Assembly (NCBI GenBank): GCA_014621425.1
Contig: JAANBB010000091.1
Location: forward strand, 1 to 64,000
Direction: 5' to 3'
Source of the DNA: Cylindrodendrum hubeiense
Lineage: Eukaryota > Ascomycota > Sordariomycetes > Hypocreales > Nectriaceae
Length of the DNA: 64,000 nucleotides
The notes under the pieces were generated by a model that saw only the letters and a program-made list of their open reading frames with translations, was not told the origin of the DNA and made no database searches. Position 1 is the stretch's first letter. Each line of letters starts with the position of its first letter. A program made the position numbers and the translations under genes. Shown piece by piece: positions 36,490 to 47,903 of the stretch.

Positions 36490-39400
36490 GACTGCAGCTC
36501 GGATATCAGAAGCCAAGTGGGTTAGGTATGGCTCTCCTGGATGAGCCTTGCATGTCTTGGAACGGTGTGGCTCGTTCAAAGAGGAGCTTCCCCGAGTCTA
36601 CTTATACTTTTCAAACGGACCTGACGAATACCTGACGGTCCAAACGGGGGTTATCCAATAGACAAAGCAAAGGGCCGCGCAATAAAAGAGGGTGCAGGTG
36701 GCGTAGAGCAGGGACTGATGCAGGCCCGGATTTCCGGAAGATCACTACATTGAACTGCAGAGTTGGTACATGATAATACCAGACTGTGTTTACAGGGACT
36801 CGCCTCTCTTACAAGCTTGTATCCCAGACTGAGTGATTTAAACCAGCCCATTTCTCGTCTTGGCTGCGTCTAGCACACATGCTACGATAGCATTTGAACC
36901 GAGACTTCGCCAGAGCACATACCAACCCCTGCTTGCTTTTTTATTAGAACAAGTACCAACAAGCCTTGTTCCAACTTTGTGGATATTGCAGTGGACAAAT
37001 TGACTTCCTTGTGTAGCTGCTGCTGCGGGTAGCTAGCACTGGCCCGGTGTGTGTGATTCGGACTCGTGACTACGAACGGCATAGGCTGTGAAACCTACAC
37101 ACTCCTCAAAGCTTGGCAGACGTCGCTGTGTACATGGATATAGGAGGTAGGGAATCTTGGAATACCAATTGTTATGCGATACCGACTGAGATGAACCCGC
37201 AATGGCATGGGTTGGGCATGGCAAGGTCGGGATAGTCTATGACAGAGGTAGATGACGGAATGGCATAAGCATGATGGCCAACGATCGGCAGTAGAGCGAA
37301 GGAGACCAGGGGCATCCAATCAACAGGGCCTAGTTGCTAACATAAAGTGGTCAGTGGAGAAGACAGCGGTCCGGGGTTCCATGAGCTGCAGTGATGTGCC
37401 GAAATGCAGGCAATGTCACTCGAGGCGCTTGCAAAGCATGGCACTGGCAGATCTCATTCGCCGGGACACTCTGCTCGCAGGACTTGGCGGTGCTAGAGGA
37501 TATGAATAGAATTTATGAGGAGAGGATGGTGGTCTTGTGAGAATAAGACTGTTCATCCGGCATGGATTAGCTGATAAGTCTCCTGATGTTGAAAGACTAT
37601 TGTCTTGGGCGTCGAAGCCATCGACGAGGGGGAAAGGTCATCGGCCATCGGACGTTGGTCGCGATGATGTAGGATTGCATGCGGTAAGAGAGGCTTGCAT
37701 CTCCGTCAGGGTGCGTTGTTCATACAAAACGGTGCCACACCTGCAGGATGGGCGGGAATGAAATGAACAGCCAGCCACTGCTGACACGAGCGCCGTGAGA
37801 ATCGACGGATCGTTGCTGAATGCGTCTGAAGTCGAAAAGATTAACCCAGGACGGGCAAGCAAAATAACTCCGGCAGAGAGCAATCATACCATGTAGTAGT
37901 AGCAGGGCCTGGCAATCGCGTGGCCCTGTTGGTGGGTTGACTCAAAACAACGACCAACCCCAGGATCGGGAGTCAAAGCGGAACCTGCGGACGATGACCG
38001 CAACGGTGACGCAAGCACATAGCAGACGCGAATTGTAAGTCAACAGGGGTTTAAAGTTCAATGGAACCTCGCCGGTTTCCAAGCTGGGCGAGGGTGGTGA
38101 TGAGATGGAACATGTAAGTGTCAGCATGGCGTTAAGACAGTCTTAAGACAGTCTTAGTCTACACGAGGTTGGCTGAGAGGGATCCAACCAGGGAGACATG
38201 TCCCGTCTTCCCGGCACTCACCACCCGGGCTTCCCAATAGCATTGAGACGGCCCAGGGATCCGTGCATCGTAATACCAACGCGGAGAAATTTGGAATCAA
38301 GAGTGAGTTCACTAGCTAAGAAACGAGCGGGTTTGGGAGCCGTCGTCAGTTGTCAAGTTGGCCGGCTTACCCTACACCATGGATAGTCATGTTTCTCCTC
38401 GCGTTCAAGCCGTCATGTATGATGCACGCAATACTTCATCCGGTCAATGATGCGTATTGGGCTTAGAATCACGGCCTCCTTGGTAATATAATCCCGTACC
38501 TTCGTCATTAAGTAATGCCATGCGTGAGACCTAATGGAGATGGCGAATCTCATTGGGAGTAATGCGGAGGACTCGATAGAGCGTGTCTTGTAAGACTCCA
38601 ACTTTGCACTTGTGGAGTCTGACCATGGCCAAGCTTGAGTGTGCTTGTGTCTTTGGAATTTTCAATGCATGATGATGCAATTAGACTTAGACTGTGTACT
38701 TTTGGGTATGATCCCTTCCCGCTTGTGAGGCACATACAGGTCAGCACGATTGGGTTACTTTGCGGCCTAGGCCCATGGTTCTTGGGCGTGGTGTGGAGAA
38801 TACGATGAATTATGCAGTTGTGCATCACGGGGATCGCAAGATTGAAGAGATACCGACACTAGAACAATGCGCGTTGGCTCATCGTAGCATCCTGTCCTCT
38901 GCCCTGGTCCGCGGAAGCCAACGTTGTCGTCCCGGTCGCGCGGTGGCTTCACCCAACATGGGTCAAAGTCCGGCTTCAGCGGGCCTCGACCGGGAGTCGT
39001 CTACTACGCAGTAAACAATATGGGCGATGGCACGGCTCCGTTCGCGGCACCTCCCGTCTGTGCCTTTGGCTAGGCCCTGGGGATGGTGGGATTGGCATCT
39101 GCGTCGTAACTAGTTCTGGGATGAACAAAACACACTCTCCGCAATACGCCCGATAGCAACCCTCTGGGAGGGGTGTGCTGGCTGCGCGGGGATACGCGGG
39201 GATTGGCGGGGGTTGATGATGCTCTGATGACGGCTGCATTGCAATCTACAGAGAGCACATGTTGAAGCTCGGCGGTGACGATTGTATTGGGGGCGGTTGC
39301 TTATTGCTCCCATTGCTCCCACTTCTCCTATTATCCCATAGCCACCGAGCACTTAGTAGGATGATGCTACGCACTGTGGCAACCCTCAGAAACGTGGCTC

Positions 39401-39901
39401 TGAGATCCCACACACGCCAACGGTGGCATTGTACCAGGGAGTCAGGGAGCCAGGTACCGAGCCGCGTGGAAACAATGGCGGCGTCGCAGCGATCCGACTG
39501 GGCCCTGGGCGCCACCATCATTCCCGTCGAAAGGCCATCATGGCGGCGGGGGACAGTCTCACGCCAGAAACACCAGAAACAACACCAAAGCGGGCCGGTC
39601 GCATTCTCGTCACCGCCAGGCCCTGCGACTCCCTTGCACGAGTTGTACAGCAGCTCCAATTAACGTCACCCTGGCCTCTCTGGCCTCTCTGGCCGCCCTG
39701 CTCGCCTTGCCCGCCCTGGCGTCGTGAGGCCGCCGTTGGCTCTGCGCGATGCTCCGTCGCCTGAGCCGACCCCGGCCCAACCCCCGACGGGGAGTGTCTC
39801 ACTCCACCCGCCTCGGCCGCCTTAAAGAGTCGACCCCCGGGGCAATGGCAAGTGTCGGCGAGGGGATACTCGTCTCCTAAACCCTCAGCTCGTGAGCGAC
39901 C
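36490..39901. other. 3.4-kb intergenic region between catalase and LaeA-like gene
   Basis: Divergent genes flank it, so it must contain both promoters. No gene seen; short frames overlap each other on both strands. A CTGGCCTCTC-type direct repeat lies near 39668-39700. Confidence 0.55.
36601..36606 (-). promoter_or_regulatory. Candidate TATA element of the catalase gene
   Basis: TATAAG on the minus strand within AAAGTATAAG, about 115 bp upstream of the catalase ATG. Position and sequence fit, but no transcription start is known. Confidence 0.35.
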
Positions 39902-41284
39902 ATGGCCGAGCCTACGAATGATCACCAACACATGGCCGTTGTAAGTGGTGTCGAGGACGTACCATGTAGTGCTGCGCGCATCCTGACAGAACCAGGATCC
40001 CGATTGGGACAACGAGCCAGACGATGATTCCGCCATCAGCGAGCCGTAAATGGCACCTACAACGACGGAGATGCTACACGGCCTGACAAGTCTTAGGATC
40101 ACCTCCACCACTTCCATCAGCGCCAGTATCCTCGAGTACCGCAAGCTCCACGGGAGAACCTACCAAAACTTCAACACCGGCACCGAATACTGGTGCGTCC
40201 GACCGCCTGTCGCGTCAATTGCCCACTAACCGTGCCAGGGGACCCAACGATGAAAGACAAAACGATGGTCTTGACCTCTCGTGGGTGAATCCGTCGCTGC
40301 CAAGCTTCGCGTCTAACTGGTCTCAGCCACCACATGCTCTTCCTGGCCATGGACAACAAGCTGTTCATGGCGCCAATTGGCGAGAATCCCCAGCGGGTCC
40401 TCGATGTAGGAACTGGAACCGGAATCTGGGCAATGTAAATGCTGCATATCCTGGCCGAGGACGACGCTGACGGCTTTAGCGACTTTGCGGATCAATATCC
40501 CTCTGCGGATGTCACTGGCACTGATCTGTCACCAATCCAGCCGTCTTGGGTATTTTGCCGCCCTTGACTCTGTGTAGTCGTATCCCTGACCAGTTTAGGT
40601 CCCCGCAAACTGCAAGTTTGAGTTGGACGACGCTCAGCTCGTCTGGCCATACCCCGACAACCACTTCGACTACGTCCATATTCGATGCCTGATGGGCTCT
40701 ATCCGGGACTGGCCCGCCCTGTACCGGGAAGTCTTCCGCTGCCTCAAGCCCGGCGGTTGGTTTGAGCACCAGGATTACTCCATCGACGTCCGCGCCGACG
40801 ACGGCTCGGTCCCCAAGGGCTCGCCGTTGGACGGATGGGGTGCCCTCTTCCAGGAGGCCGGCGAGAGGATGGGCCGGACTTTTAAGATTATTGAGGATGG
40901 CCGCAACATTGCCTGGTTCAAGGACACGGGCTTTGAAAATATCGAAAACGACATGTTCAAGCTACCAGTTGGTGGATGGCCCGCGGACCCCAAGTGGAAG
41001 GAGATTGGCCAATACAATTTGGCCATCACCAGCGACAGCTTGGAGGGCTATATTCTGTTCCTTCTGACCAAAGTCATGGGCTGGGAGTACGACGAGGTCC
41101 AGATCTACATCGCCAAGACGCGCAAGACCCTTCACGACAAGTCGATGCACTCATTTTTCGACGTGTAAGCAGTACGTTTGACGGTTTGCGGTTCCGGCTA
41201 ACTCGATATAGGGGCACAGTTTGGGGCCAGAAGCCAGTATCGACAAACGAGGAAGAGGAAGTCGAACTCGCTATTGCATCCTAA
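39902..41284 (+). CDS. LaeA-like SAM-dependent methyltransferase, 8 exons
   Basis: Proposed exons: 39902-39940, 39990-40045, 40097-40192, 40239-40280, 40327-40434, 40480-40549, 40599-41164, 41212-41284, giving 349 residues. All phases close, and most introns are only 45-51 bp with CTRAC branch sites. Markers: an acidic N-terminus with [30 protein letters not shown], motif [15 protein letters not shown] (residues about 102-115), [20 protein letters not shown], and [12 protein letters not shown], ending in VWGQKP. This is the fungal LaeA/UMTA-like family; LaeA itself is a nuclear regulator of secondary metabolism, but most paralogues have unknown substrates and no cluster surrounds this one. 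The first two exons are the least certain: intron 1 is 49 bp with its best branch site very close to the acceptor. Confidence 0.85.
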
Positions 41285-41538
41285 ATTACACGAGGACCCT
41301 GAAGTATGGGCCTCGGGGAACAAACACCATTTCTAGCGTATCTTGTCGGGGCGTGGAACCCCAGTCTCAGCTGCAATATATATGTCTATGGCAATAAATC
41401 ACGATTGATGACAGATCTGACATCCTGTGGACACACATGAACATACACGAATAGTACTTACAACCAATCCATCCAACCAAAGGACATCCTCACTCAGGCA
41501 ACTCCAAACGCCCCGCAACACCTTGCTAACCAAGCCGC

Positions 41539-44187
41539 CTACCCAAGAAGAATGCCCACCTCGTCCTTAGCCTGCGCATCCCACGCCTTGTGTAGGATAT
41601 GCCCAACGCCGCGGCGGAACGCGATCTCGCCGATCCGCTCGATCCACAGCACGTTGACAATCTCAATCTCCTCGTTCGCGCTCATGAACTCCTCGAAGCG
41701 CTCGGGGTCCAGGGCGTGCGAGCCGCGACGCTCTATCGCTGATGAGATGGCGATGAACTCGAGCTTCTCGTCGCCGTCGTAGTTGGACGACTGCACGCCG
41801 AGCCACGCGTCGTGCGCGCGGAACTGCCCGATCCACTTGTTCGTCTTGCTCCAGATGTTGCCCACTGCGATGGGCGGGTTGGGTCGATCGCGATGTGCCA
41901 GAGTTGAGAGGTAGTCAACTTCGAAGAAGCCCGTCGTCGTGCGGAACGAGAGCAGAGGGCCGGGGAGGGCCAGTTCGCCCACGGGGGGGTCATACTCGCC
42001 TGCCTTTGGAGGATCCTGGACCGGAACGGGGTACTTGAAGAGCGTCACGTCGTCGCTGTCGTGCTTGTAGAGCGATCCGCTTTTGGACCATCCCGGGGGG
42101 AGGTTTGAGCTTGAGCTCCGCCGGCCCTGGAGATCGCGGAACTGGAGTCCGGTGTTCTCCACCGGCACGGTGGCGTTCCGGTCCGTCAGATTCCACGTCA
42201 CGGTCGGTCGGATGCGGAAGGCGTTGGGCGACCGGAACCGCTTCGACTCCTGGCCGCGCTTCAAGGGTTTGACGTCTTCGACGTAGTCAGCCGCGGCTCT
42301 CCATAGCGTCAGGTCGACGGGGATATTGTCGAACCACCAACCCATCCAAGACCAGGACGGCATAAATGGCGGTCGAGACAGAGCTCTACGTCGAATCGAG
42401 GCGTGGGGGCGCCAGAGCAGCGCAATGTCGAGGAACATGATGGGCATGCCGTAGATGAAGCCGCCCGGATACGAGCGTGAGAGGACGTGAGTGATGCCGG
42501 CAAAGGCGCGCAGGGTGTCGTCGACGAGCGTCAGCCTTCGGGCGCTGTAGTCCATGACGATTCGCGCATACTCGTCAAGGTCGGGCCAGGCCGTATGGTG
42601 GAAGGCAAAGGCGGCATCGAGCACAGGACTGGCGCAGTCGTGGCGGCTGCCGCGAATCTTCTTCATGACACCCGTGGGGCTCCCTGTCCACTTCTCGCAA
42701 TGGCACTCCCAGGTGACAGTCTCTTCGAAGAAGAAGACGCATCGTCGGGAGTACAGGCGCTCCACCAGCGTCCAGCCGCGGGTGTTCCACGTCGACGCCA
42801 AGATGAGCTCCTGTTGATCGCGGTTGCCACCAGGTCGGATGCTACGGGCGGCTGGTTTTCGAGGGTTCAAGGCCGTTAATCCCGTATGCGCGTCGCCAGC
42901 AGCGGCGATGATGGTGAGATAGGCATTGGCAAAGATGAATGCCATGTTCTTGACATTCTTGTCCATCTCCTCCGGGTCATCCTGCACAATGCACAGCTTG
43001 TCGATCCAGAGATGCCGAATTCCCAGCTTCTTGGCGAGCCACATGGCATCCACAAAGGTCTGCGGGATATCGGCTTCGGGGAGGATGTTCTGGAGTGTGT
43101 CAATGTTGGACTTGAGCGCCTGGCCCACTGCCGGGGTCGCATTGTGGCGGTTGGGCGATCCCCAGACGTAGCTGAGGGCCAGATAGCGGTCCTTGGGGCT
43201 TGCTTTGACGAGGCGGCGCCCGACGGTGTCGATGAGCCAGGTGGGATGCCATGTGTCAACCCTTGTCTCCGAGCCCGCGGCGCAGTGGTGTTCGTGCTCG
43301 GTGTTGCAGTAGTCGAGCCATTCGCGAACGCGCAGGACGGGACTCTGCTTGCTCGCGGAGGTGGAGCGCCTCTGAAGGGGAGAGTTGGTAATGGGAGGAG
43401 TGTCCTTGTTGCGCGAATCTCCTCGATCTCCTCGATCTCCTCGGAGGGATCCGAAGAGGCGGTCGGTGATGCTGTTGCGTTTGCTGGGTGGGTGGTCTTT
43501 CAGATGATCCCGGTTGCGAAGATGGCTTCCTTCGCGGGGGTGTTGGCTGTCTCGCTGGCTATCGCGGGGATGTTGACTGTCGCGATCTCTGTCTTTCGGT
43601 TCGCGATCGCGCTCTTTCGGCTCGCGAGGATGATGGCTGTTGCGATCGCGCTCGGGTTCTCTGTACTTTTCTCTGTCCCTGTCCCTGTCCCTGTCGTGGT
43701 CACGATCTCTGTCTTTGTCTACCCTGTTCGCCCTGTCCCCTCGGTCTGCCCTGTCCGGCCTGTCCACCTTGTCTCCTCTGTCTCCTCTGTTGACTTTTTC
43801 ACCTCTGTCGCCTCTGTCGCCTCTGTCATCTCTGTCGCCTCTGTCGTCTCTGCTCATCTTGCCTCCTCGGTCGCCTCTGTCGGCCCTGCCTCCTCGGTCA
43901 TCTCTGTCGTCTAAACTGTCGCTGTCGTCCTGATCATCACTGTCCAGTCTGTCTTCCTTGTCTGCTCTGCCTCCCCTCTCTGCCCTGTCGTTGTTTTTGT
44001 CGTCTCTGTCGTCTTTGTGGTCTTTTTCTCTCCGATCACCCCGATCGTCTCGATCATCCCGATCTGCTCTGTCACCTCTGTCTCTGTCTCTGTCCTTGTC
44101 CCTGTCCCTGTCTCTATCTTTGTCTCGAGGGTCGCGATCGCGGGGGTCACGATCGCGGGGATCGCGCGACCGGGTTTCGTCGGGCAT
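41539..44187 (-). CDS. HET-domain protein with long Arg/Asp-rich N-terminal region
   Basis: Single exon, 882 residues from the first ATG at 44187 (a GTG further upstream is not used). Residues about 1-255 are an extreme low-complexity region of RD, RGD, DRD and KDRD repeats with hardly any hydrophobic residue. A linker follows, then a HET domain at about 333-475 with the family blocks YLALSYVWGSP, IRHLWIDKLCIVQDD and the NAYLTIIAAAGD segment, and further downstream RGWTLVERLYSRR. HET domains trigger cell death in vegetative incompatibility and are thought of as fungal immune effectors. The C-terminal 400 residues show no known domain. The charged N-terminus, which resembles RD/RS-type regions of RNA-binding proteins, is unusual for the family. 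Convergent with the methyltransferase, 254 bp apart. Confidence 0.9.
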   Translation of the reverse strand: MPDETRSRDPRDRDPRDRDPRDKDRDRDRDKDRDRDRGDRADRDDRDDRGDRREKDHKDDRDDKNNDRAERGGRADKEDRLDSDDQDDSDSLDDRDDRGGRADRGDRGGKMSRDDRGDRDDRGDRGDRGEKVNRGDRGDKVDRPDRADRGDRANRVDKDRDRDHDRDRDRDREKYREPERDRNSHHPREPKERDREPKDRDRDSQHPRDSQRDSQHPREGSHLRNRDHLKDHPPSKRNSITDRLFGSLRGDRGDRGDSRNKDTPPITNSPLQRRSTSASKQSPVLRVREWLDYCNTEHEHHCAAGSETRVDTWHPTWLIDTVGRRLVKASPKDRYLALSYVWGSPNRHNATPAVGQALKSNIDTLQNILPEADIPQTFVDAMWLAKKLGIRHLWIDKLCIVQDDPEEMDKNVKNMAFIFANAYLTIIAAAGDAHTGLTALNPRKPAARSIRPGGNRDQQELILASTWNTRGWTLVERLYSRRCVFFFEETVTWECHCEKWTGSPTGVMKKIRGSRHDCASPVLDAAFAFHHTAWPDLDEYARIVMDYSARRLTLVDDTLRAFAGITHVLSRSYPGGFIYGMPIMFLDIALLWRPHASIRRRALSRPPFMPSWSWMGWWFDNIPVDLTLWRAAADYVEDVKPLKRGQESKRFRSPNAFRIRPTVTWNLTDRNATVPVENTGLQFRDLQGRRSSSSNLPPGWSKSGSLYKHDSDDVTLFKYPVPVQDPPKAGEYDPPVGELALPGPLLSFRTTTGFFEVDYLSTLAHRDRPNPPIAVGNIWSKTNKWIGQFRAHDAWLGVQSSNYDGDEKLEFIAISSAIERRGSHALDPERFEEFMSANEEIEIVNVLWIERIGEIAFRRGVGHILHKAWDAQAKDEVGILLG
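43422..44160 (-). repeat. Arg/Asp codon repeat tract inside the HET gene
   Basis: About 740 bp of imperfect GAC/CGA/GGA-type codon repeats encoding DR, RGD and DRDR runs. The complementary strand is a quasi-periodic C/T-rich tract that yields long spurious open frames. Confidence 0.85.
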
Positions 44188-45077
44188 TGTCTCGGGCTGC
44201 ACAGGCTGGTGGAGGAGCTAGGGTCCGGCGCATTCCAGGTCTCTGGTCGCAAGAGGTACGCGAAGCTTCGAGGCGAGGAGACAAGACTGAGCGGTCGTCG
44301 CGATCATGGTTGGAAGGTGATGCGACCACGTTTGGTGAGACGAACTGTGCCGCGTCATGTCACTTGTCTCCGAAAGCCCCTCAGCTCTCCCAGGTTGGTT
44401 GCACCGCGCCGGGTGCTGATTGGTCAGAGCTCCAGCAATCCAAACAAACTACCCAGCCGTCATCATCCAGGGCAACGGCCATGATCCCTGTGAAACGCAC
44501 TAATTACGGGCCATCCGTATTGACAATTTGACTGTTGACTCGGATGGTGTCAATCCGTTTATACCAAATTGAAACGCGAGCCTAATGATTTTAGACCATA
44601 GGTTGATAGACATGAATGCCTAAAATAAAATGAAATAGAATAACACTTATTCCTCTTCTTGATGTTGGTTTAAGAGAGGTGCCTCTGTTGCTGGCCCACT
44701 CCAGTCGTTGACCGCCTTCCCGACCGAGGTTTGCTTTGTGGCCGAGTACCGTGACAGTCGAACCGATACTAAGAACCAAGACATAATTTCTGAGTGTAGA
44801 TGAAAATGAGGGCGCAAGACAAATTTATATGAGCGGTGGAGCTTAAAACAGTGTTGAGGAGGACGCCAAAAAGGAGCGAGGCTTGTCAAGTTTCGGAATC
44901 CATCCCCCGACCTGCGTGACACTGGGCAGCGAGCTCGCGAATAATCCAGGCATCGTCCGTCTCTGTACAACTTATAGACCAAGGTTAAACTATGATGACT
45001 ACTTAATGAACTCTCCTTTTCTTTCCATAATTTACTTTGAACTGCCTGCCTCAAGGACCAGTGGTTGGTGTGAGCTG

Positions 45078-45113
45078 CCACCACCACCACCACCTCCTCC
45101 TCCTCCTCCTCCT
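45078..45113. repeat. CCA/CCT triplet repeat
   Basis: Five CCA triplets run into about seven CCT triplets. Confidence 0.85.
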
Positions 45114-45242
45114 AGTGGCCGCCCCCTCAGAAACACCTGAGAGGAAGGTGACGATGAACAACACATCAAGAAGATATTTCTGCCCTACACACTCAACTCA
45201 AGGCCAAAATCGACCAAAAAATAACAGGGATAAAAAGAAGAC

Positions 45243-45400
45243 GGCGACGCCTGGGCTCGAACCAGGTACGTTCTCCTATTGAAACCCGGGCCAGATGCCC
45301 TCACACGCTCGAAAGCTGCTTCAGTCGGCCCTTGTCCACACATACAGGGCGACTTATCTTCAACATGTATTGAGACGTGCTACCACTAAGCCACGTCGCC
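45243..45400 (-). tRNA. tRNA-like sequence, possibly intron-bearing or a tRNA pseudogene
   Basis: On the minus strand a perfect 7-bp acceptor stem pairs GGCGACG with CGTCGCC. A perfect T arm (CCTGG-TTCGAGC-CCAGG) sits directly before the 3' acceptor strand, and a D-arm-like GGCTTAGTGGTAGCAC follows the 5' strand. The middle would need an intron of about 85 nt. The D stem pairs poorly, and the best anticodon stem (TCTC/GAGA) gives no convincing anticodon. A decayed tRNA or tRNA-derived element is therefore as likely as a functional gene. Confidence 0.35.
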
Positions 45401-46495
45401 TTGTTTGAATGGGGTGTTGATAAAGTTGAATAAGAGGCTTTGTGCCTGGCTGGCAGCTGGTTGGCAGCTGGCAAGTGCCCGGACTGGCCAGGCGTCTTTG
45501 GGGCTGCTTGATAGATGGTAAATAAGCTGTAAAGGGCTGGACTCTGTAGCTCACTGTAAGGGGCGCAACTCACATGACAATCTCTAGCTGCTGGTTCGTT
45601 CACCTTGAGTTTTACTCAGGGGAATTCCCTTTCAATTTGGTTGGCATCCCGCAGTGCCTTGACTTGTTTGACCTTGAGTACGGCGGTACCCTCTGCTTCT
45701 GCGCGTTGCTAGGCAAGATTGCCAATCTCTTAAGAAACACGATGGAGTATAAAACATTCTATGTAGCCTTGTAGGCAGCTGTTTGGCTGGTCGCGTCGCC
45801 TTTTGCAAGCCCGGCTGACTGATGAGTGCCCAAGACTCGTACATGCGACCATACATTCTCGTGTAGTTGAGCCCGTTTCTCTACTCGGGATAGTTGATCT
45901 TTTTTACGCCCCCGAAATAAAAGGAACCAGCAGGCTTCTGTGACTCTTTGTGTTATTGGTGTAAGCGAGATATTTGGGTGCTTTCAGATCATCTTTCCGA
46001 AGCTCTTCTGATGACGCCCTCTGGAAGAAGAATGCAAGACTTTTTTCTATTCTCCAGGGGCCATACGGTGAGGTGGAACTAGGTTTTATATATCTATGGA
46101 GCCTGGACACTCGGTGAATTCTTTCACTCTGACGTAGAAAGTAGCACCGAGCAGGATCCTACTAGCCCAGCGCGGAACGTGGGTTTGACTCTTCCAGGAC
46201 AGCCAGTACTGACGGAGCCTATGAATAATGCCCGAGACGAGCGTTACATCTTCTGACATACTCCGTAGCAATCTAACATTCCGTTTAGGATAATTTCTAG
46301 AATTCGGTGCCCGCAGCGGGCGCTTAGAAAATAGAGTGGTTGATGTTAAAGCCTACCAGTTTCTGTGGAGCAACAAAGAAAAAAATCCATACATGATCAG
46401 AAAAGGGGTCTAGGGTAAGGCATGAGGAGCAAATTCTGACCGAAGACCGCGAGAAAATTGATAGTTCCTTCACAAACGCCAACTCGAAACGAAAG

Positions 46496-47215
46496 ATGTC
46501 CAACACTCAAAATCCACCAACCCGGGATGGCCCGAAATCGGCCAGCAATGAAAAGCAACAGAGAATTCAGAAGAGGTTTGAGAATGAGCAGGATAGGCAT
46601 GTTGCAGACCGCTTTTTCTCTCAAGAAGCACTCCACTGTGTCAACCACACCTTCGGGAACACCTCATCAATGATGTATCATTTCGGTCTGGACATCTATG
46701 ACAGTGTTGATTGCCAAAAGGCAAGCGCGCTGGCTATAAACTTTTTGGACATGTATAACGAAGACGACGAGTATTTGGACGACAGCTCAATGAATCCTTC
46801 GTCTGAGCAACTCGTGGACCACTTGTTCTCTAAAAGAGAACTGTACTACGTCAACCGTGACCACGGAAACTCGGCCATTTTCATGGAGCACATGGAATTC
46901 GACATCAACAACGACGCTGATTGCGCAGAGGCAAAAGCATTTGCGGATGTGAATCCCGAGGATGATGAGATTGATGAGGACAGCGATGTCGAGGATCTCA
47001 CCGACGAAATGACGGGGTATTTGAATATGGGTGCGAATCAGAATGGGCCAAGACAACTCGCCGAACACTTTTTATCTCAGGAGGAAATCGATTTCGTCAG
47101 CAAGACCTATGGTGACTCATTGTCATTCATGATTCGCTTTGGTCTTAGGTTCTATAGGGAGAGGGATTGTCTTGAAGCTAAATCGATTGCTGCAGGCCTA
47201 ATCGAGAAGCGTTAG
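46496..47215 (+). CDS. Hypothetical protein made of three tandem ~48-aa repeats
   Basis: Single exon, 239 residues. Three internal repeats can be aligned by eye at about residues 35-83, 105-152 and 187-235. Each has the pattern (A/V)(D/E)xx(F/L)(F/L)S+x(E/A)xx(Y/F/C)V(N/S)xxxG(N/D)(S/T), then a Met/Phe block ending in FG/FD, an aromatic or Ile, and a DC-x-EA-K/S-A motif. Acidic linkers separate the repeats. There is no signal peptide or membrane segment, so it should be cytosolic or nuclear. I know of similar single-copy motifs in small uncharacterised fungal proteins but of no function. It lies in an AT-richer, repeat-laden segment beside helicase relics, suggesting an accessory gene. The frame is intact and the repeats diverge at the protein level, arguing for a gene under constraint. 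Confidence 0.7.
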   Translation: MSNTQNPPTRDGPKSASNEKQQRIQKRFENEQDRHVADRFFSQEALHCVNHTFGNTSSMMYHFGLDIYDSVDCQKASALAINFLDMYNEDDEYLDDSSMNPSSEQLVDHLFSKRELYYVNRDHGNSAIFMEHMEFDINNDADCAEAKAFADVNPEDDEIDEDSDVEDLTDEMTGYLNMGANQNGPRQLAEHFLSQEEIDFVSKTYGDSLSFMIRFGLRFYRERDCLEAKSIAAGLIEKR

Positions 47216-47903
47216 TAAAGGCGAGACCTAGGGCTTGGCCTTACATTGGTATTTTGCCTAGCACATTGTAACTTCTTTTGGAGACGATGGCATCTTTTGG
47301 ATGGGAATTTGAGCATGTAACTCAAAGAGAGGTCAAGCCGCCGCATGACAACGGTATTCGGGGTTATGCTGTTAAATCGTGGGCCGTCAAAACCGAGAAA
47401 GTGAGCCACATCTGATGCCTAAGTCCTGGAGAAGTGAGGCGTGGGAATACAAATCTGACGGCTAGTTTTACTGTGAGCTATCTAAATTGACAGTCAGCTC
47501 AAGTTTAACGAAGACCATCCAGTTACATAGCGAAAATCATTGCCATTCTACTGAGATTCGTGAGCAGTGATATTGTGTCAAGCTTGATCAACGTGGGCGG
47601 GTGATGTGTGCATGTCGGCATCAAAATCCAATCGCATATCATGACAAGGGCGAGGATGAGCCGTCCGGGGTGAGTTGGACAAATCGCCTCTCTTAACAAT
47701 GCATCACTACTAACATCATTCCTCACAATCTCAGTCCGTGAGAGTATCAATCTGCCATCAGAGAAGATAGTATCGGCACTGGGCTCATTTTTTGATGCTT
47801 CGTCAACACTTAGGAATGGCTTTCTAATAAGTTGCTATTAAGAATATACTACAGCTTGACGTTATTCACACCATGGGCGACTATAGAAGTGCCCGTAGTT
47901 TAG
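47216..47903. other. Intergenic, AT-rich
   Basis: About 690 bp with no recognisable feature. The minisatellite follows directly. Confidence 0.5.

Larger units (their letters stand above)
44188..46495. other. Intergenic region, start of the accessory segment
   Basis: 2.3 kb between the HET gene and the three-repeat gene. From about 44500 onward base composition becomes visibly more AT-rich than the core. It contains a triplet repeat and a tRNA-like sequence (listed). No protein gene recognised. Confidence 0.55.

Noticed and set aside
42886..43914. 342-codon plus-strand frame opposite the HET gene
   Set aside because: Antisense of the Arg/Asp repeat and HET coding region; its SVASVASV runs are the complement of the RD codons.
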